Origin: Euryarchaeota archaeon Ods02
GTDB taxonomy: Archaea; Halobacteriota; Halobacteria; Halobacteriales; Halorutilaceae
Assembly (NCBI GenBank): GCA_028751075.1
Contig: JAQZDA010000017.1
Span: 1 to 43,026 of the forward strand
Reading direction: 5' to 3'
DNA length: 43,026 bases
The number at the start of each line of letters is the position of its first letter. Positions within the stretch are counted from its first letter, which is position 1. A model generated the notes under the pieces. That model was not told the DNA's origin, ran no database searches, and saw only the letters and a list, made by a program, of their open reading frames with translations. Shown here piece after piece: positions 16,250 through 24,098 of this stretch. The position numbers were made by a program, and so were the translations under genes.

Positions 16250-17899
16250 TCACCAGCTGGAGGCGGATCCACTGAGCTCTGGGTCCGGAGGTGTTATCTC
16301 CGAGGAATCCGGTTCAAGCGGCGGTGGATCTATCTCTTTCTCGTCTTTCACCCCGCAGCCGTACCGGTGCATCTCGCTGGACCTTCCCTCCCTATCCAGA
16401 GGTGTTTCGACGTTGGACATGTTGACGTCCTCGGCGACGTAGTACATGTTCAGATGAGTGAGTTCGACGTCTTGTTCGTCTCCCCATGTTTCACATAGAT
16501 GATCCTTCAGAAGCCAGGGTGGGTTATGGCTGCTATCCGCCCTCCTTATGCTGTTCATGTAGAACCTCTCACGGTAGCTGTCGTATATCCTATGTAGCTC
16601 CTTGTGCGGTCTCTCGTACGTAAGCTCTCGGTCGTTGAAGACGTCGTACTTCTCACCTGACTCCGACTTCGCGGGGAAGACGTAGTATCTGTCTGTGGTC
16701 CGTGGGTTGGGTGCGAAGATGCTCCAGGTGGGTTGATCTACGTTCATCATCGACTTCACGTACTCTACGTCGTTATGCAGGTCCGGTTCGTCGTCCACGA
16801 GGTCTCTCTCCACGGCGAGAGATGACGCGGAGATCAACAGCACGCCAGATACCGCGAACAACAGAACCGCCCAGTAGATGCCGAGCCTCAGGCCTTCCAC
16901 CCGCGCACCAGACACCTGCGCCGCCGGCAATGACTTCGCGAAACCACGACATCTCCGCTTCAACTTCGACAAACTATCGGACGTCAGTCCGAGGTAGCCC
17001 ACCGCACGTTCGGCGTCGTCCCAGAAACGTGTCTGGAAAAACGGTATCAGCCCGAGGAACGCGACGTATGGGAAGGCTCCGATACGCGTGGTTACCGCGA
17101 AGGCGGCGTGTCCACCGAAGTACAGTCCTGCGTACAGTGCTCTCGGTCTGCCCTGCAGGATCAAAAGCAGCGGAGCACCCAGCATCATCAGGTACCAGAG
17201 GAGGCCGCCGTACTGCAGCAGATTGGGGAACTCCCTGACGACGGGTGCGAGGAACCAGGTTATGTCCGTCAGACCGAGCACGAGAGGCGAGGCTTCACCG
17301 GTTCGCCAGACCTCCGCGGTCTGCTTATGGAGTCCGTTTATGAAGTACATCGCCACCATCTGAAGGAGTATCGCCGCGGAAGCGAGGCCGACGTAGCTCT
17401 CTCTGGGTCTACGACCACGGTGTACGGCGTCGACGCTCCATCTTTCTCCGAGAGGGAGGAAGATACCCCAGAACAGCAGCAGACGGAACAGGGTGTCAGC
17501 ATAGCTGAGGACGAAAGGGTTCCGGTGGTCCAACGAGACCACAAGAAGGAAGGTGAACACGGCGGCCACACGTGTCTTGTACCCGATTATCAGTTGCACT
17601 GCTATCAGCGCCTGCAGCACGAACAACGCCGCCGTCCACGTCGGGTCTCCGGTGACGTAGTGGACGCTGAAGGCGTGGTCGATGGTCCGCGACACCGCGG
17701 CATCTACGGGTACGACGCCCTCGTCGCTGTAGAACAACACGAGGTTCCTGCTCCGCAGCGCTAGATCCGCGAGGACGAGGACGCCCGCGAACACGCGGAA
17801 CACCGCGAGCGCACGGGTGTCCACGCGGAAGGAGTCGACGAAGTACGTCTTCAGACGTCGGGTAACCCACGTGGACGCGGATATCAAACGTTCCCTCAT
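16250..17899 (-). CDS. HTTM-domain membrane protein (gamma-carboxylase-like)
   Basis: This 549-residue protein has an N-terminal polytopic HTTM domain (about 25-330) with several membrane helices. Typical features are DTRALAVFRVFAGVLVLADL, VLFYSDEGVVP, QLIIGYKTRVA and YFINGLHKQTAEVWRTGEA, where the Lys-rich NGLHK segment corresponds to the conserved region of vitamin K-dependent gamma-carboxylase homologues. A later helix (about 358-378) is followed by a soluble C-terminal part of about 150 residues (WSIFAPNPRTTDRYYVFPAK). The HTTM family is widespread and mostly uncharacterised, so carboxylase activity should not be assumed. Its nearest neighbour on the same strand is the UspA gene 85 bp downstream, which has its own promoter. 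Confidence 0.85.
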   Translation of the reverse strand: MRERLISASTWVTRRLKTYFVDSFRVDTRALAVFRVFAGVLVLADLALRSRNLVLFYSDEGVVPVDAAVSRTIDHAFSVHYVTGDPTWTAALFVLQALIAVQLIIGYKTRVAAVFTFLLVVSLDHRNPFVLSYADTLFRLLLFWGIFLPLGERWSVDAVHRGRRPRESYVGLASAAILLQMVAMYFINGLHKQTAEVWRTGEASPLVLGLTDITWFLAPVVREFPNLLQYGGLLWYLMMLGAPLLLILQGRPRALYAGLYFGGHAAFAVTTRIGAFPYVAFLGLIPFFQTRFWDDAERAVGYLGLTSDSLSKLKRRCRGFAKSLPAAQVSGARVEGLRLGIYWAVLLFAVSGVLLISASSLAVERDLVDDEPDLHNDVEYVKSMMNVDQPTWSIFAPNPRTTDRYYVFPAKSESGEKYDVFNDRELTYERPHKELHRIYDSYRERFYMNSIRRADSSHNPPWLLKDHLCETWGDEQDVELTHLNMYYVAEDVNMSNVETPLDREGRSSEMHRYGCGVKDEKEIDPPPLEPDSSEITPPDPELSGSASSW

Positions 17900-18233
17900 C
17901 TTGTTCCCTCTTCACACGGGTACAGTATATCGGTTTCCAAAGACCACATGGTTGTTCAGCTACCGATGGATGAAGCTACCCCCCGGGTCCCACAGGCGGA
18001 GTCAATTTCGCTTCCCTCCGTCTCAGCAGGGGGAGTGGCGACGGGCTTCGACTCCACCGCCGCAACGATGCTCTGAACCCACGCGGATTTATCTCTGACG
18101 TAGACTGAAACAGCGGTTTCAGCTATCTAATGCTCGAACTCCGTCCATCTGTAGCTATGCCCCCGCAGCCGCTAAGTATCTAGCCGTGGTTCTAGGTGAA
18201 ACGCCTACCGGGACGGGGAATCAAAAGTGATCT
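17900..18233. promoter_or_regulatory. Divergent intergenic region with CTGAAAC-N4-GTTTCAG hairpin
   Basis: This is a 334-bp region between the HTTM gene (minus) and a Tat-exported protein gene (plus). It contains a perfect 7-bp inverted repeat, CTGAAAC (18105-18111), AGCG, GTTTCAG (18116-18122), about 112 bp before the plus-strand start. It is a candidate operator or hairpin. Nothing else is recognisable. Confidence 0.4.
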
Positions 18234-18995
18234 ATGTCCACGCAAGAACAGGACGGCACGACAAGACGTAGAGTCATCCGAGGAACCGCTGGAGCTTCTG
18301 CGCTGGCGTTCGTAGGCGTAGCAGGCGTGAGCCTGACGCCCGACCGTGCTTCCGCCGACTCACACTTCACGCTCGGTGGTGACGAAGGAGAGATAACCAG
18401 CGCGGGCGGTCAGGTAACCGACCTCTGGATGGACGACGAGAACACGGAGTTCGAGTTCTCGTGGGATGGCTTCGGCGAAGGAGTCGACGAGGTAGATATC
18501 GCTGTCAAGATATACAGGTACGACTGGGTCGAAGGCGACGCTGGCGAGACCGAAGAAGACGTCGACCGCGACCCGGACGAGTTTCCGGACGAAGGCCAGG
18601 AGTTCGGCGGTGACGACCCGCCGCTGGTGATGGACGACGTCTACGACGCCGGCGGGCAGACAGAAGCTGAAGAAGTGGAGGTCGACCTCGAGGAGTTCGA
18701 CGACGCAGGCAGTCAGGTCGACCTCATCGACGACGGCGAAGACGACGCTCCGGACGACCTCACTCAGGGTGAGGTCGACGCGGAGTCGCTCAGCGTAAGC
18801 GACGAGAGCGACAGCGGTCTCGAACGAAGGAACGTGCTTCATTTCCAGCTAGAGGCGACGTTCCGCGACACCGACGGTGACAGCGAGGAGGTAACCCACG
18901 TCAGCGAGGGTGTCGTCGACGTAGTTGCCGTCAACGAGGACTCCGACGGTTCGACCGACGGTGGCACCATGGATCTGGAAGGCGACGGAGAGTAA
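18234..18995 (+). CDS. Tat-exported, highly acidic protein of unknown function
   Basis: This 253-residue protein has an N-terminal Tat signal (TTRRRVIRGTAGASALAF, then GVAGVSLTPDRASAD with likely cleavage after ASA). There is no lipobox Cys, so it should be secreted free or held by other means. The mature part is extremely rich in Asp and Glu, with predicted beta strands (TEFEFSWDGFGEGVDEVDIA, VLHFQLEATFRDTDGDSEEV). It resembles haloarchaeal Tat-signal hypotheticals that I cannot assign further. The downstream gene at 19110 is co-directional (114-bp gap). Confidence 0.78.
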   Translation: MSTQEQDGTTRRRVIRGTAGASALAFVGVAGVSLTPDRASADSHFTLGGDEGEITSAGGQVTDLWMDDENTEFEFSWDGFGEGVDEVDIAVKIYRYDWVEGDAGETEEDVDRDPDEFPDEGQEFGGDDPPLVMDDVYDAGGQTEAEEVEVDLEEFDDAGSQVDLIDDGEDDAPDDLTQGEVDAESLSVSDESDSGLERRNVLHFQLEATFRDTDGDSEEVTHVSEGVVDVVAVNEDSDGSTDGGTMDLEGDGE

Positions 18996-19109
18996 AAGGT
19001 ACCTCAACCGACCTCTGCTTCAGACCTCTGCGAATCGGTGGCTGAAAGGAGGTTCCGGTAGAGATAAATCCAGCGACCGACATCAGTACGATAACCCCGG
19101 TGTGGGACT

Positions 19110-19571
19110 ATGGAGAAGGAGTACACGGAGGACCTTAGCGTCAGCGGCCAGGGGAACGAGTGGCAGATACGTCGACGGTTAATCTGGACGGTTGTCCTCG
19201 CCGTCAGCCTCTCGATGATCGTGCTGTACCTCGAAGGAAGGTTGTCGGACCCCTACGCCGGCCGGCCGGCTGCTTTCGGGGTCCGGACCCTGGCGTACGT
19301 AGCCGTGGTATACGGGTTGATATGTCTGTTGAACGTGATGTTGATAGCGTATCAGGGCAGCAGGCTCGACGATCAGGTGTTCGGCTTCGTCGGCGCCGCA
19401 TCCATCGCGGGAGGGCTGACGTTGTTCGAACGCTGGATACTCGACGAAGCGGTCCATGTCGGAGGCGGCTCTGTCGACGTGTCTTCGGGACAGATACCAG
19501 AGATAGAGGCCGCGGTTGCCGCTATACTGGTAGCGGTAGGTCTCCTCGTCACGTGGCTCGGAACACGTTGA
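19110..19571 (+). CDS. Small integral membrane protein of unknown function
   Basis: This is a 153-residue protein with a charged N-terminus and four predicted membrane segments (about 23-43, 58-80, 90-108 and 131-150). Helix 1 is WTVVLAVSLSMIVLYLEG. No catalytic motif is visible. GATAAA lies upstream near 19063-19068 but more than 40 nt from the ATG, so a short leader is possible. Family not recognised; haloarchaeal genomes hold many such orphans. Confidence 0.65.
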   Translation: MEKEYTEDLSVSGQGNEWQIRRRLIWTVVLAVSLSMIVLYLEGRLSDPYAGRPAAFGVRTLAYVAVVYGLICLLNVMLIAYQGSRLDDQVFGFVGAASIAGGLTLFERWILDEAVHVGGGSVDVSSGQIPEIEAAVAAILVAVGLLVTWLGTR

Positions 19572-19736
19572 CCCTTAACTGCTAACGGCTTCGTACTGAT
19601 AGTGCTCTTCCCCAGGTGACGTCAACCTACAGCGAACCCCTAGAACTCAGATTCCGCGCGCTAGCTACTACGACCGCAGAAGCACGGGTCACGTCGGGGG
19701 AGAAGAACTAATACCTGCGATTGTGAACCGGTTTCC

Positions 19737-20021
19737 ATGGGAGAGTACGACACGATGCAGGTCTGTCGGGAAGGACACAAGATCACCGAGCACTACGATG
19801 CTAAGCCCGAGCACCGTCAGAAGTACTGCGAGAACTGCGGCAGTGAAACCCTAACCGAATGCCCTGAATGCGGAGCTTCGATTCGAGGACATTATAGCGA
19901 GTCCGGTGTACAGACCAGCGACGAAGCAGAGGGACTGACGCCGATGGGCTCTGGACGACCGGTACCTAGCTACTGCCACGGATGCGGGACAGCGCACCCC
20001 TGGAACCAGGAGGAGATGTAG
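19737..20021 (+). CDS. DUF2321 zinc-ribbon protein
   Basis: This 94-residue cytoplasmic protein fits DUF2321. It opens EYDTMQVCREGHKITEHYDA, then KYCENCGSETLTECPECGAS and IRGHYSESGV, and ends YCHGCGTAHPW. Two CxxC pairs (CENC and CPEC) plus a third (CHGC) could bind one or two zinc ions. In bacteria and archaea DUF2321 proteins are small and of unknown role, probably protein or nucleic-acid binding. The context, next to a 785-bp structured gene-free region and followed by no partner gene, does not add information. Confidence 0.85.
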   Translation: MGEYDTMQVCREGHKITEHYDAKPEHRQKYCENCGSETLTECPECGASIRGHYSESGVQTSDEAEGLTPMGSGRPVPSYCHGCGTAHPWNQEEM

Positions 20022-20346
20022 GGGCCCGAGCCAGAGCTACGCCCTGCGGGCGATGAGAGAGCGTTTACACAACTACGGTGACGTGGAGGTGCGGTAAAGT
20101 TAGTACGGTTCGAGAGACGGAAGGGTGAGGGGGGCGACATTAGAGGATACTACCTTTAACAGCTCGTGCAGATGAACTCAGAGAAACCAGTCAAACAGCT
20201 AACCATAAATTGTAGACGGTTAAATCTGTGCAAACCCAGAGCAGATTCAAAGATTTACCCGCTTGGCCTGATACAGACCTTACACCCACTACTTGTGAGT
20301 AACCGCCCTCACGTATTCCCCGTCTATTCTACTCTGTGTTGCTCTA

Positions 20347-20540
20347 CTCGCGCCGACTTCTGTGAGGCGCGAGGTATTTTTTCCCCAAGTTTTTACGAGG
20401 AGCGGTGAGCGAAGCGAACCCGACGAAGTAAAAAGTGGGAGTGGACTCTCCGGGATTTGATCCTCTCTTTTAGACGTTCCTGCTCGCTACGCTGCGCGGG
20501 CGTTCGGCTGATATATCTTCAAATCCCTCTACGCAGACTT
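20347..20540. repeat. tRNA-like structured repeat, copy A
   Basis: Copy A starts with a hairpin, CTCGCGCC (20347-20354), an 11-nt loop, then GGCGCGAG (20366-20373), followed by six T. An AAGTTTTTAC / GTAAAAAG pair comes next and then a tRNA 3'-end-like stretch (20442-20463, 17 of 22 bases as in the nearby tRNA-Ala). An inverted TTCAAATCCC is at 20518-20527. Positions 20371-20467 match copy B at 20594-20690 with two mismatches in 97 bp. Copy A is more degenerate in its T-arm-like part (TGATCC instead of TGAACC). Confidence 0.8.
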
Positions 20541-20569
20541 CTGCGCTATCTTAGATCTCCGGAGCTGTA

Positions 20570-20766
20570 CTCGCCGTGAGCGAAGCGAACGGCGAGGTAT
20601 TTTTTCCCCAAGTTTTTACGAGGAGCGGTGAGCGAAGCGAACCCGACGAAGTAAAAAGTGGGAGTGGACTCGCCGGGATTTGAACCTCTCGTCAGACGTT
20701 CCTGCTCGTTCGCGTAGCTCACTGCGCGGGCTGCGGCTGACGTCGCTTCGAATCCCTCTACGCGGC
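20570..20766. repeat. tRNA-like structured repeat, copy B
   Basis: Copy B begins with the hairpin CTCGCCGT (20570-20577), an 11-nt loop, then ACGGCGAG (20589-20596) and six T, offset from copy A by 223 bp. The stem sequence differs from copy A while staying fully paired. A tRNA 3'-end-like stretch at 20665-20686 matches the tRNA-Ala 3' end at 19 of 22 bases, in the same orientation. GGGATTTGAA (20675-20684) is inverted against TTCGAATCCC (20747-20756). It is not a functional tRNA: no partner acceptor strand or anticodon arm fits. Confidence 0.8.
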
Positions 20767-20806
20767 TCCCGACGCTCGCTCATTCGGAGACCTCGTTCGC
20801 TCGCTT

Positions 20807-20878
20807 TGGACCCGTCGGGATTCGAACCCGAGGCCTCTTCCTTGCGAAGGAAGCGATCTACCACTGATCTACGGGCCC
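20807..20878 (-). tRNA. tRNA-Ala (anticodon CGC)
   Basis: This 72-nt minus-strand gene folds as a complete cloverleaf. The acceptor GGGCCCG pairs with CGGGUCC, including the G3-U70 wobble that defines alanine tRNAs. The D stem is GAUC/GAUC, the anticodon stem CUUCC/GGAAG with loop UUCGCAA, and the T arm UCGGG-UUCGAAU-CCCGA. The anticodon CGC (20844-20846) reads GCG. The discriminator is A, CCA is not encoded and no intron is present. It follows rps10 by 104 bp on the same strand and may be co-transcribed with tuf-rps10. Confidence 0.97.
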
Positions 20879-20982
20879 GCGTTGTACTGTGGGGTGTCGG
20901 TTGACTAAGGGGTTTTCGTTTGTCGGTTAGGTAAGATGGGGGAAAGTAAGATGGAGAAGACGAGTGCGCCGGCTGCTCCGGC

Positions 20983-21291
20983 TTAGTTCTCGAGCTCGAT
21001 CTCGATGCTGACGTCTTCGGGTACCTGCACCCTCATGAGCTGGCGGAGGGTGCGTTCGTCGGCGTCGAGGTCGACGAGGCGTTTGTGGACGCGTAGCTCC
21101 CAGTGCTCCCATGTGGCGCTGCCTTCGCCGTCAGGGCTCTTGCGGATGGGTATCTCGAGGTCACGGGTCGGAAGCGGCACGGGGCCGCTGAAGTTGACGC
21201 CGGTTCGTTCGGCGATCTCCTTGATCTCGTCGGTGATGAAGTCCAGGTCTTCTGGGTTCGTGCCGCTGAGTCGGACCCTTGCCGTCTGCAT
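20983..21291 (-). CDS. rps10: 30S ribosomal protein uS10
   Basis: This is the 102-residue ribosomal protein S10 (uS10) of the small-subunit head. The family core is visible: [40 protein letters not shown] and [20 protein letters not shown], with the C-terminal [15 protein letters not shown] strand. The start codon comes one nucleotide after the stop of the EF-1alpha gene, so the two are surely translated from one mRNA. This tuf-rps10 pair is the standard archaeal arrangement at the end of the str operon. The rest of that operon (rps12, rps7, fusA) is not next to it in this window. Confidence 0.97.
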   Translation of the reverse strand: MQTARVRLSGTNPEDLDFITDEIKEIAERTGVNFSGPVPLPTRDLEIPIRKSPDGEGSATWEHWELRVHKRLVDLDADERTLRQLMRVQVPEDVSIEIELEN

Positions 21292-21292
21292 C

Positions 21293-22564
21293 TTATCGCT
21301 CTTCTACTTCGAGGACCTTGCCGGCGGCGACCGTCTGACCCATGTCGCGGATTGCGAAGGAACCCAGCTGCGGAATCTCCTGCGCGGGTTCGATGGACAG
21401 GGGTTTCTGCGGTCGCACGGTGACGATGGCTGCGTCTCCGGCTTTGATGAAGTCGGGGTTCTCTTCCTTGACGTCGCCGCTGCTTGGGTCGAGCTTCTGG
21501 TCGATGCTCTCTATGGTGCAGGCGACCTGTGCGGTGTGTGCGTGGAACACCGGTGTGTAGCCTGCGGTGACGACGCTGGGGTGCTGCATGACGACTATCT
21601 GAGCCTTGAAGGTCTCGGCGACCGTTGGCGGGTCTTCGGCGGGGCCGCAGACGTCGCCACGGCGGATGTCGTCCTGGCCGACTCCGCGAACGTTGAACCC
21701 GACGTTGTCTCCGGGTCCGGCGTAGTCTACTTCCTCGTGGTGCATCTCGATGGTCTTGACCTCGCCGCCGACATCGCTGGGCTGGAACGAGACGTTGTCA
21801 CCTGGCTCCATCTCACCGGTCTCTATGCGTCCTACGGGGACGGTGCCGATGCCACTGATGCTGTAGACGTCCTGGATGGGGAGCCGGAGCGGGAGGTCGG
21901 TGGGTTCCTCGGGTTCCTTGAGGTTGTTGAGCGCCTCGAGGAGTGTGGGGCCGTCGTACCAGCTGGTGTTCTCGCTCTTCTCCGCGACGTTGTCGCCTTC
22001 GAACGCGCTGACAGGTAGGAAGACGGCGTCGTCGGTGTCGAAGTTCACGCTCTTCATCAGCTGCTTGACCTCGTCGACTGCGGCGTCGTAGTCGCCTTCG
22101 TCGTAGTCTACTGTGTCCATCTTGTTGACGGCGACGATCATCTCGTCGATGCCGAGGGTGCGTGCGAGGAAGACGTGTTCCTTCGTCTGGGGTGCGACGC
22201 CGTCCTGGACGTCGACTACGAGCACGGCGTTGTCCGCCTGGCTCGCGCCGGTGATCATGTTCTTGACGAAGTCGCGGTGGCCTGGTGCGTCGATGATGGT
22301 GAAGTAGTACTCGTCGGTGTCGAACCGCTGGTGGGCGATGTCGATGGTGACGCCGCGTTCGCGTTCTTCGTCGAGGGAGTCCATCACGTACGCGAACTCG
22401 AATCCGCTCTTGCCTTTCTCCTCTGCTTCTTCTCTGTACTGTTCTATCACGTGTTCGGGTACGTTCTCAGTCTCGAACAGGAGGCGACCGACCAGCGTGC
22501 TCTTACCGTGGTCTACGTGGCCGATCACCGCCAGGTTCATGTGGGGTTTGTCGTCTTCTGCCAT
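21293..22564 (-). CDS. tuf: Translation elongation factor aEF-1alpha
   Basis: This 423-residue GTPase delivers aminoacyl-tRNA to the ribosome. G motifs are in place: GHVDHGKST (15-23, P-loop), RERGVTID (68-75, switch 1), DAPGH (92-96, switch 2) and NKMD (147-150). Domains 2 and 3 follow (about 222-423), including [16 protein letters not shown] and the C-terminal [15 protein letters not shown]. The length is normal for archaeal EF-1alpha. A good Shine-Dalgarno GAGGT (22573-22577) lies 8 nt before the ATG and an AT-rich TATA region sits at 22611-22620, so this gene has a short leader, unlike most genes here. It forms an operon with rps10. Confidence 0.98.
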   Translation of the reverse strand: MAEDDKPHMNLAVIGHVDHGKSTLVGRLLFETENVPEHVIEQYREEAEEKGKSGFEFAYVMDSLDEERERGVTIDIAHQRFDTDEYYFTIIDAPGHRDFVKNMITGASQADNAVLVVDVQDGVAPQTKEHVFLARTLGIDEMIVAVNKMDTVDYDEGDYDAAVDEVKQLMKSVNFDTDDAVFLPVSAFEGDNVAEKSENTSWYDGPTLLEALNNLKEPEEPTDLPLRLPIQDVYSISGIGTVPVGRIETGEMEPGDNVSFQPSDVGGEVKTIEMHHEEVDYAGPGDNVGFNVRGVGQDDIRRGDVCGPAEDPPTVAETFKAQIVVMQHPSVVTAGYTPVFHAHTAQVACTIESIDQKLDPSSGDVKEENPDFIKAGDAAIVTVRPQKPLSIEPAQEIPQLGSFAIRDMGQTVAAGKVLEVEER

Positions 22565-22572
22565 TTTAGGGT

Positions 22573-22620
22573 ACCTCTGGTTTCAGGTGGGCTTCGATAG
22601 CCGCGAACGCTTATTAACTA
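22573..22620 (-). promoter_or_regulatory. Promoter and Shine-Dalgarno of tuf-rps10
   Basis: On the minus strand an AT-rich AAAATAGTTAATAAG (around 22610-22624) is a plausible TATA region, predicting transcription from about 22588. GAGGT at 22573-22577 is spaced 8 nt from the ATG at 22564. A short leader with a ribosome site fits a highly expressed gene. Confidence 0.55.
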
Positions 22621-22818
22621 TTTTGGAAAGGGTCCGTGAGAAATCGGTGTAAACCCCCTACGTCTGTCATTCGTTACCATGGATTTCGCAATAACTCCCT
22701 TCGCCAGCGGCCGACCTGCATGGCTCCCCACGTCGAACCTCTCCAACTTTCCGGCCGTGGCTGCAGATGCAGTCGACATGTCGAAGCACTTTCACCGAAC
22801 CCAGGCGTAGCTACCGGT

Positions 22819-23409
22819 ATGTTCACGGGTATCGTCGAGGAAGCGGGCGAGGTCACCTCCGTCGACGACGAAGGCCGCCGGATCCGCGTGCGCTGCAGCT
22901 TCGCCGACGAGCTGTCGCAGGGACAGAGCGTCGCTGTCGACGGCGTCTGCCTCACCGTGGAGGACCACACTGCCGAGGAGTTCGAGGTGTTCGTCAGCGA
23001 CGAATCACTTGAGAAGACCTCCTTCGACGCCGTCGCGGCGGGCGACATCGTGAACCTGGAGCGCGCGCTCCCCGCCGACGGACGGTTCGACGGCCACGTC
23101 GTACAGGGCCACGTCGACACCACCACCGAGGTATCGAGGGTGGAGGAGGACGAAGGCGGCTGGACCTACTGGTTCCAGATACCGAAGGGCTTCGAATCAT
23201 ACGTCGCCGAGAAAGGAAGCGTCGCGGTCGACGGAGTCAGCTTGACCGTCGCCAGCGTCGACGACGGGGAGTTCTCCGTCGCCGTGATACCCGAGACCCG
23301 ACGCGCGACGAACTTCACCATGCTCGGAGCCGGCGATCATGTGAACTTCGAAGCCGACGTCCTAGCGAAGTACGTAGAATCAACTGCCGAAAGCTACCTC
23401 GACAGCTGA
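22819..23409 (+). CDS. ribE: Riboflavin synthase, bacterial-type (two lumazine-binding domains)
   Basis: This 196-residue enzyme converts two 6,7-dimethyl-8-ribityllumazine molecules to riboflavin. The classical start MFTGIVEEAGEV is present, and the two tandem lumazine-binding domains (about 1-95 and 96-190) are seen from repeated SVAVDGVCLTV / SVAVDGVSLTV motifs, with VVQGHVDTTTEV and IPETRRATNF. The start at 22819 is fixed by this N-terminus; an open frame upstream to 22636 is not conserved. Most archaea use an unrelated RibC-type synthase, so this bacterial type is of interest, though it occurs in haloarchaea. No riboswitch is visible upstream. It converges with the VOC gene. Confidence 0.95.
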   Translation: MFTGIVEEAGEVTSVDDEGRRIRVRCSFADELSQGQSVAVDGVCLTVEDHTAEEFEVFVSDESLEKTSFDAVAAGDIVNLERALPADGRFDGHVVQGHVDTTTEVSRVEEDEGGWTYWFQIPKGFESYVAEKGSVAVDGVSLTVASVDDGEFSVAVIPETRRATNFTMLGAGDHVNFEADVLAKYVESTAESYLDS

Positions 23410-23417
23410 AAAACCAG

Positions 23418-24098
23418 TTATAAGAACGTCAGGTAGTGGCCGTCCGCGTCCCTGACCCGTACGCAGTCCTCGACCTCGGTTCTCTCTACACGTCCCTCCT
23501 CACTCGGTGGTTCGACACCCTCCATGGCTTCGAACGCGAGGTCGACGTGCAAGCCTCCCTGTCCGTCCGCGATGCCGAGACGCGGCAGCCATAGCTCGAT
23601 GTCGACGGCGCCGGCGTCCAACCTCAGTCTGTCGTTCTCCCCTTCGCCTAAGGGTTTCGCGCCGAGGTCGCGGTAGAACTCCACCGCTGATTCGAGGTCC
23701 TCAACCTCCAGCACTATCTCGAACAGGCCGGCGACGGCTTCCGCGTCGGGGTCGGCGACTCCGCAGAGTTCGACACAGTGGCCGTCGGGGTCGTAGAAGT
23801 ACACCGCCGTCGAGTCGCCGAACTCGTGCGTCCACGTGACGAGGTCCTCCGACTCCGCACGCTCCCGCCACCTTGGTATCTCGCGTTCCGGCGCCGCGAA
23901 GGCGTAATGCGTGTGGACGCCGCCCCGAGGCACCCTGCCTGGAGAGCGAAGCACGAGCGACGAACCATCCGGCAGCGGATACCGAACCTCGTCCTCGTCG
24001 ATGTCCGCTGGCTCCAGACCCAGCACTCCCTCGTAGAAGTCCCGGGCGTCGTCGAGGTACTTCACCTCGAGCGCGAGGTAGTCCAGCTGCTCAATCAT
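23418..24098 (-). CDS. Two-domain VOC (glyoxalase/dioxygenase-fold) protein
   Basis: This 226-residue protein has two VOC domains. The N-terminal one (about 3-115) starts QLDYLALEVKYLDDARDFYE and has HTHYAF with DGHCVELCG near its end. The C-terminal one (about 125-226) starts LFEIVLEVEDLESAVEFYRD and ends RVRDADGHYLTFL. His64 or His66 of HTHYAF and Glu112 of VELCG are plausible metal ligands of the first domain; the second domain has fewer. The enzyme class (glyoxalase, dioxygenase or resistance protein) cannot be set. The start codon overlaps the stop of the phosphoesterase gene by 4 bp (24095-24098), showing translational coupling. Confidence 0.88.
   Translation of the reverse strand: MIEQLDYLALEVKYLDDARDFYEGVLGLEPADIDEDEVRYPLPDGSSLVLRSPGRVPRGGVHTHYAFAAPEREIPRWRERAESEDLVTWTHEFGDSTAVYFYDPDGHCVELCGVADPDAEAVAGLFEIVLEVEDLESAVEFYRDLGAKPLGEGENDRLRLDAGAVDIELWLPRLGIADGQGGLHVDLAFEAMEGVEPPSEEGRVERTEVEDCVRVRDADGHYLTFL

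Larger units (their letters stand above)
20022..20806. other. 785-bp gene-free region with structured repeats
   Basis: There is no convincing protein gene here. The first 325 bp include an AT-rich stretch (about 20160-20340) without a recognised RNA. From 20347 to about 20766 lie two tandem copies of a tRNA-like structured repeat, listed separately. An 80-codon open frame at 20166-20408 runs into the repeat and looks spurious. Confidence 0.6.

Noticed and set aside
16250-17899. True vitamin K-dependent gamma-carboxylase
   Set aside because: Only the HTTM membrane domain is shared; the C-terminal region does not show the carboxylase-specific features, and the pathway is not known in archaea.
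20166-20408. 80-codon open frame in the gene-free region
   Set aside because: It has non-haloarchaeal composition (basic, Cys-rich), no promoter or ribosome site and runs into the repeat hairpin.
20440-20540. Additional tRNA gene with a T-arm-like TGGACTC...GGGATTTGA segment
   Set aside because: No complementary acceptor strand, D arm or anticodon arm can be formed, so it is a tRNA-like fragment only.
22636-22818. N-terminal extension of riboflavin synthase
   Set aside because: Family members begin MFTGIVE, which coincides with the ATG at 22819; upstream residues are not protein-like.
22620-22818. FMN riboswitch or RNA element upstream of the riboflavin synthase gene
   Set aside because: No conserved RFN-type helices were recognised, and such riboswitches are not expected in archaea.
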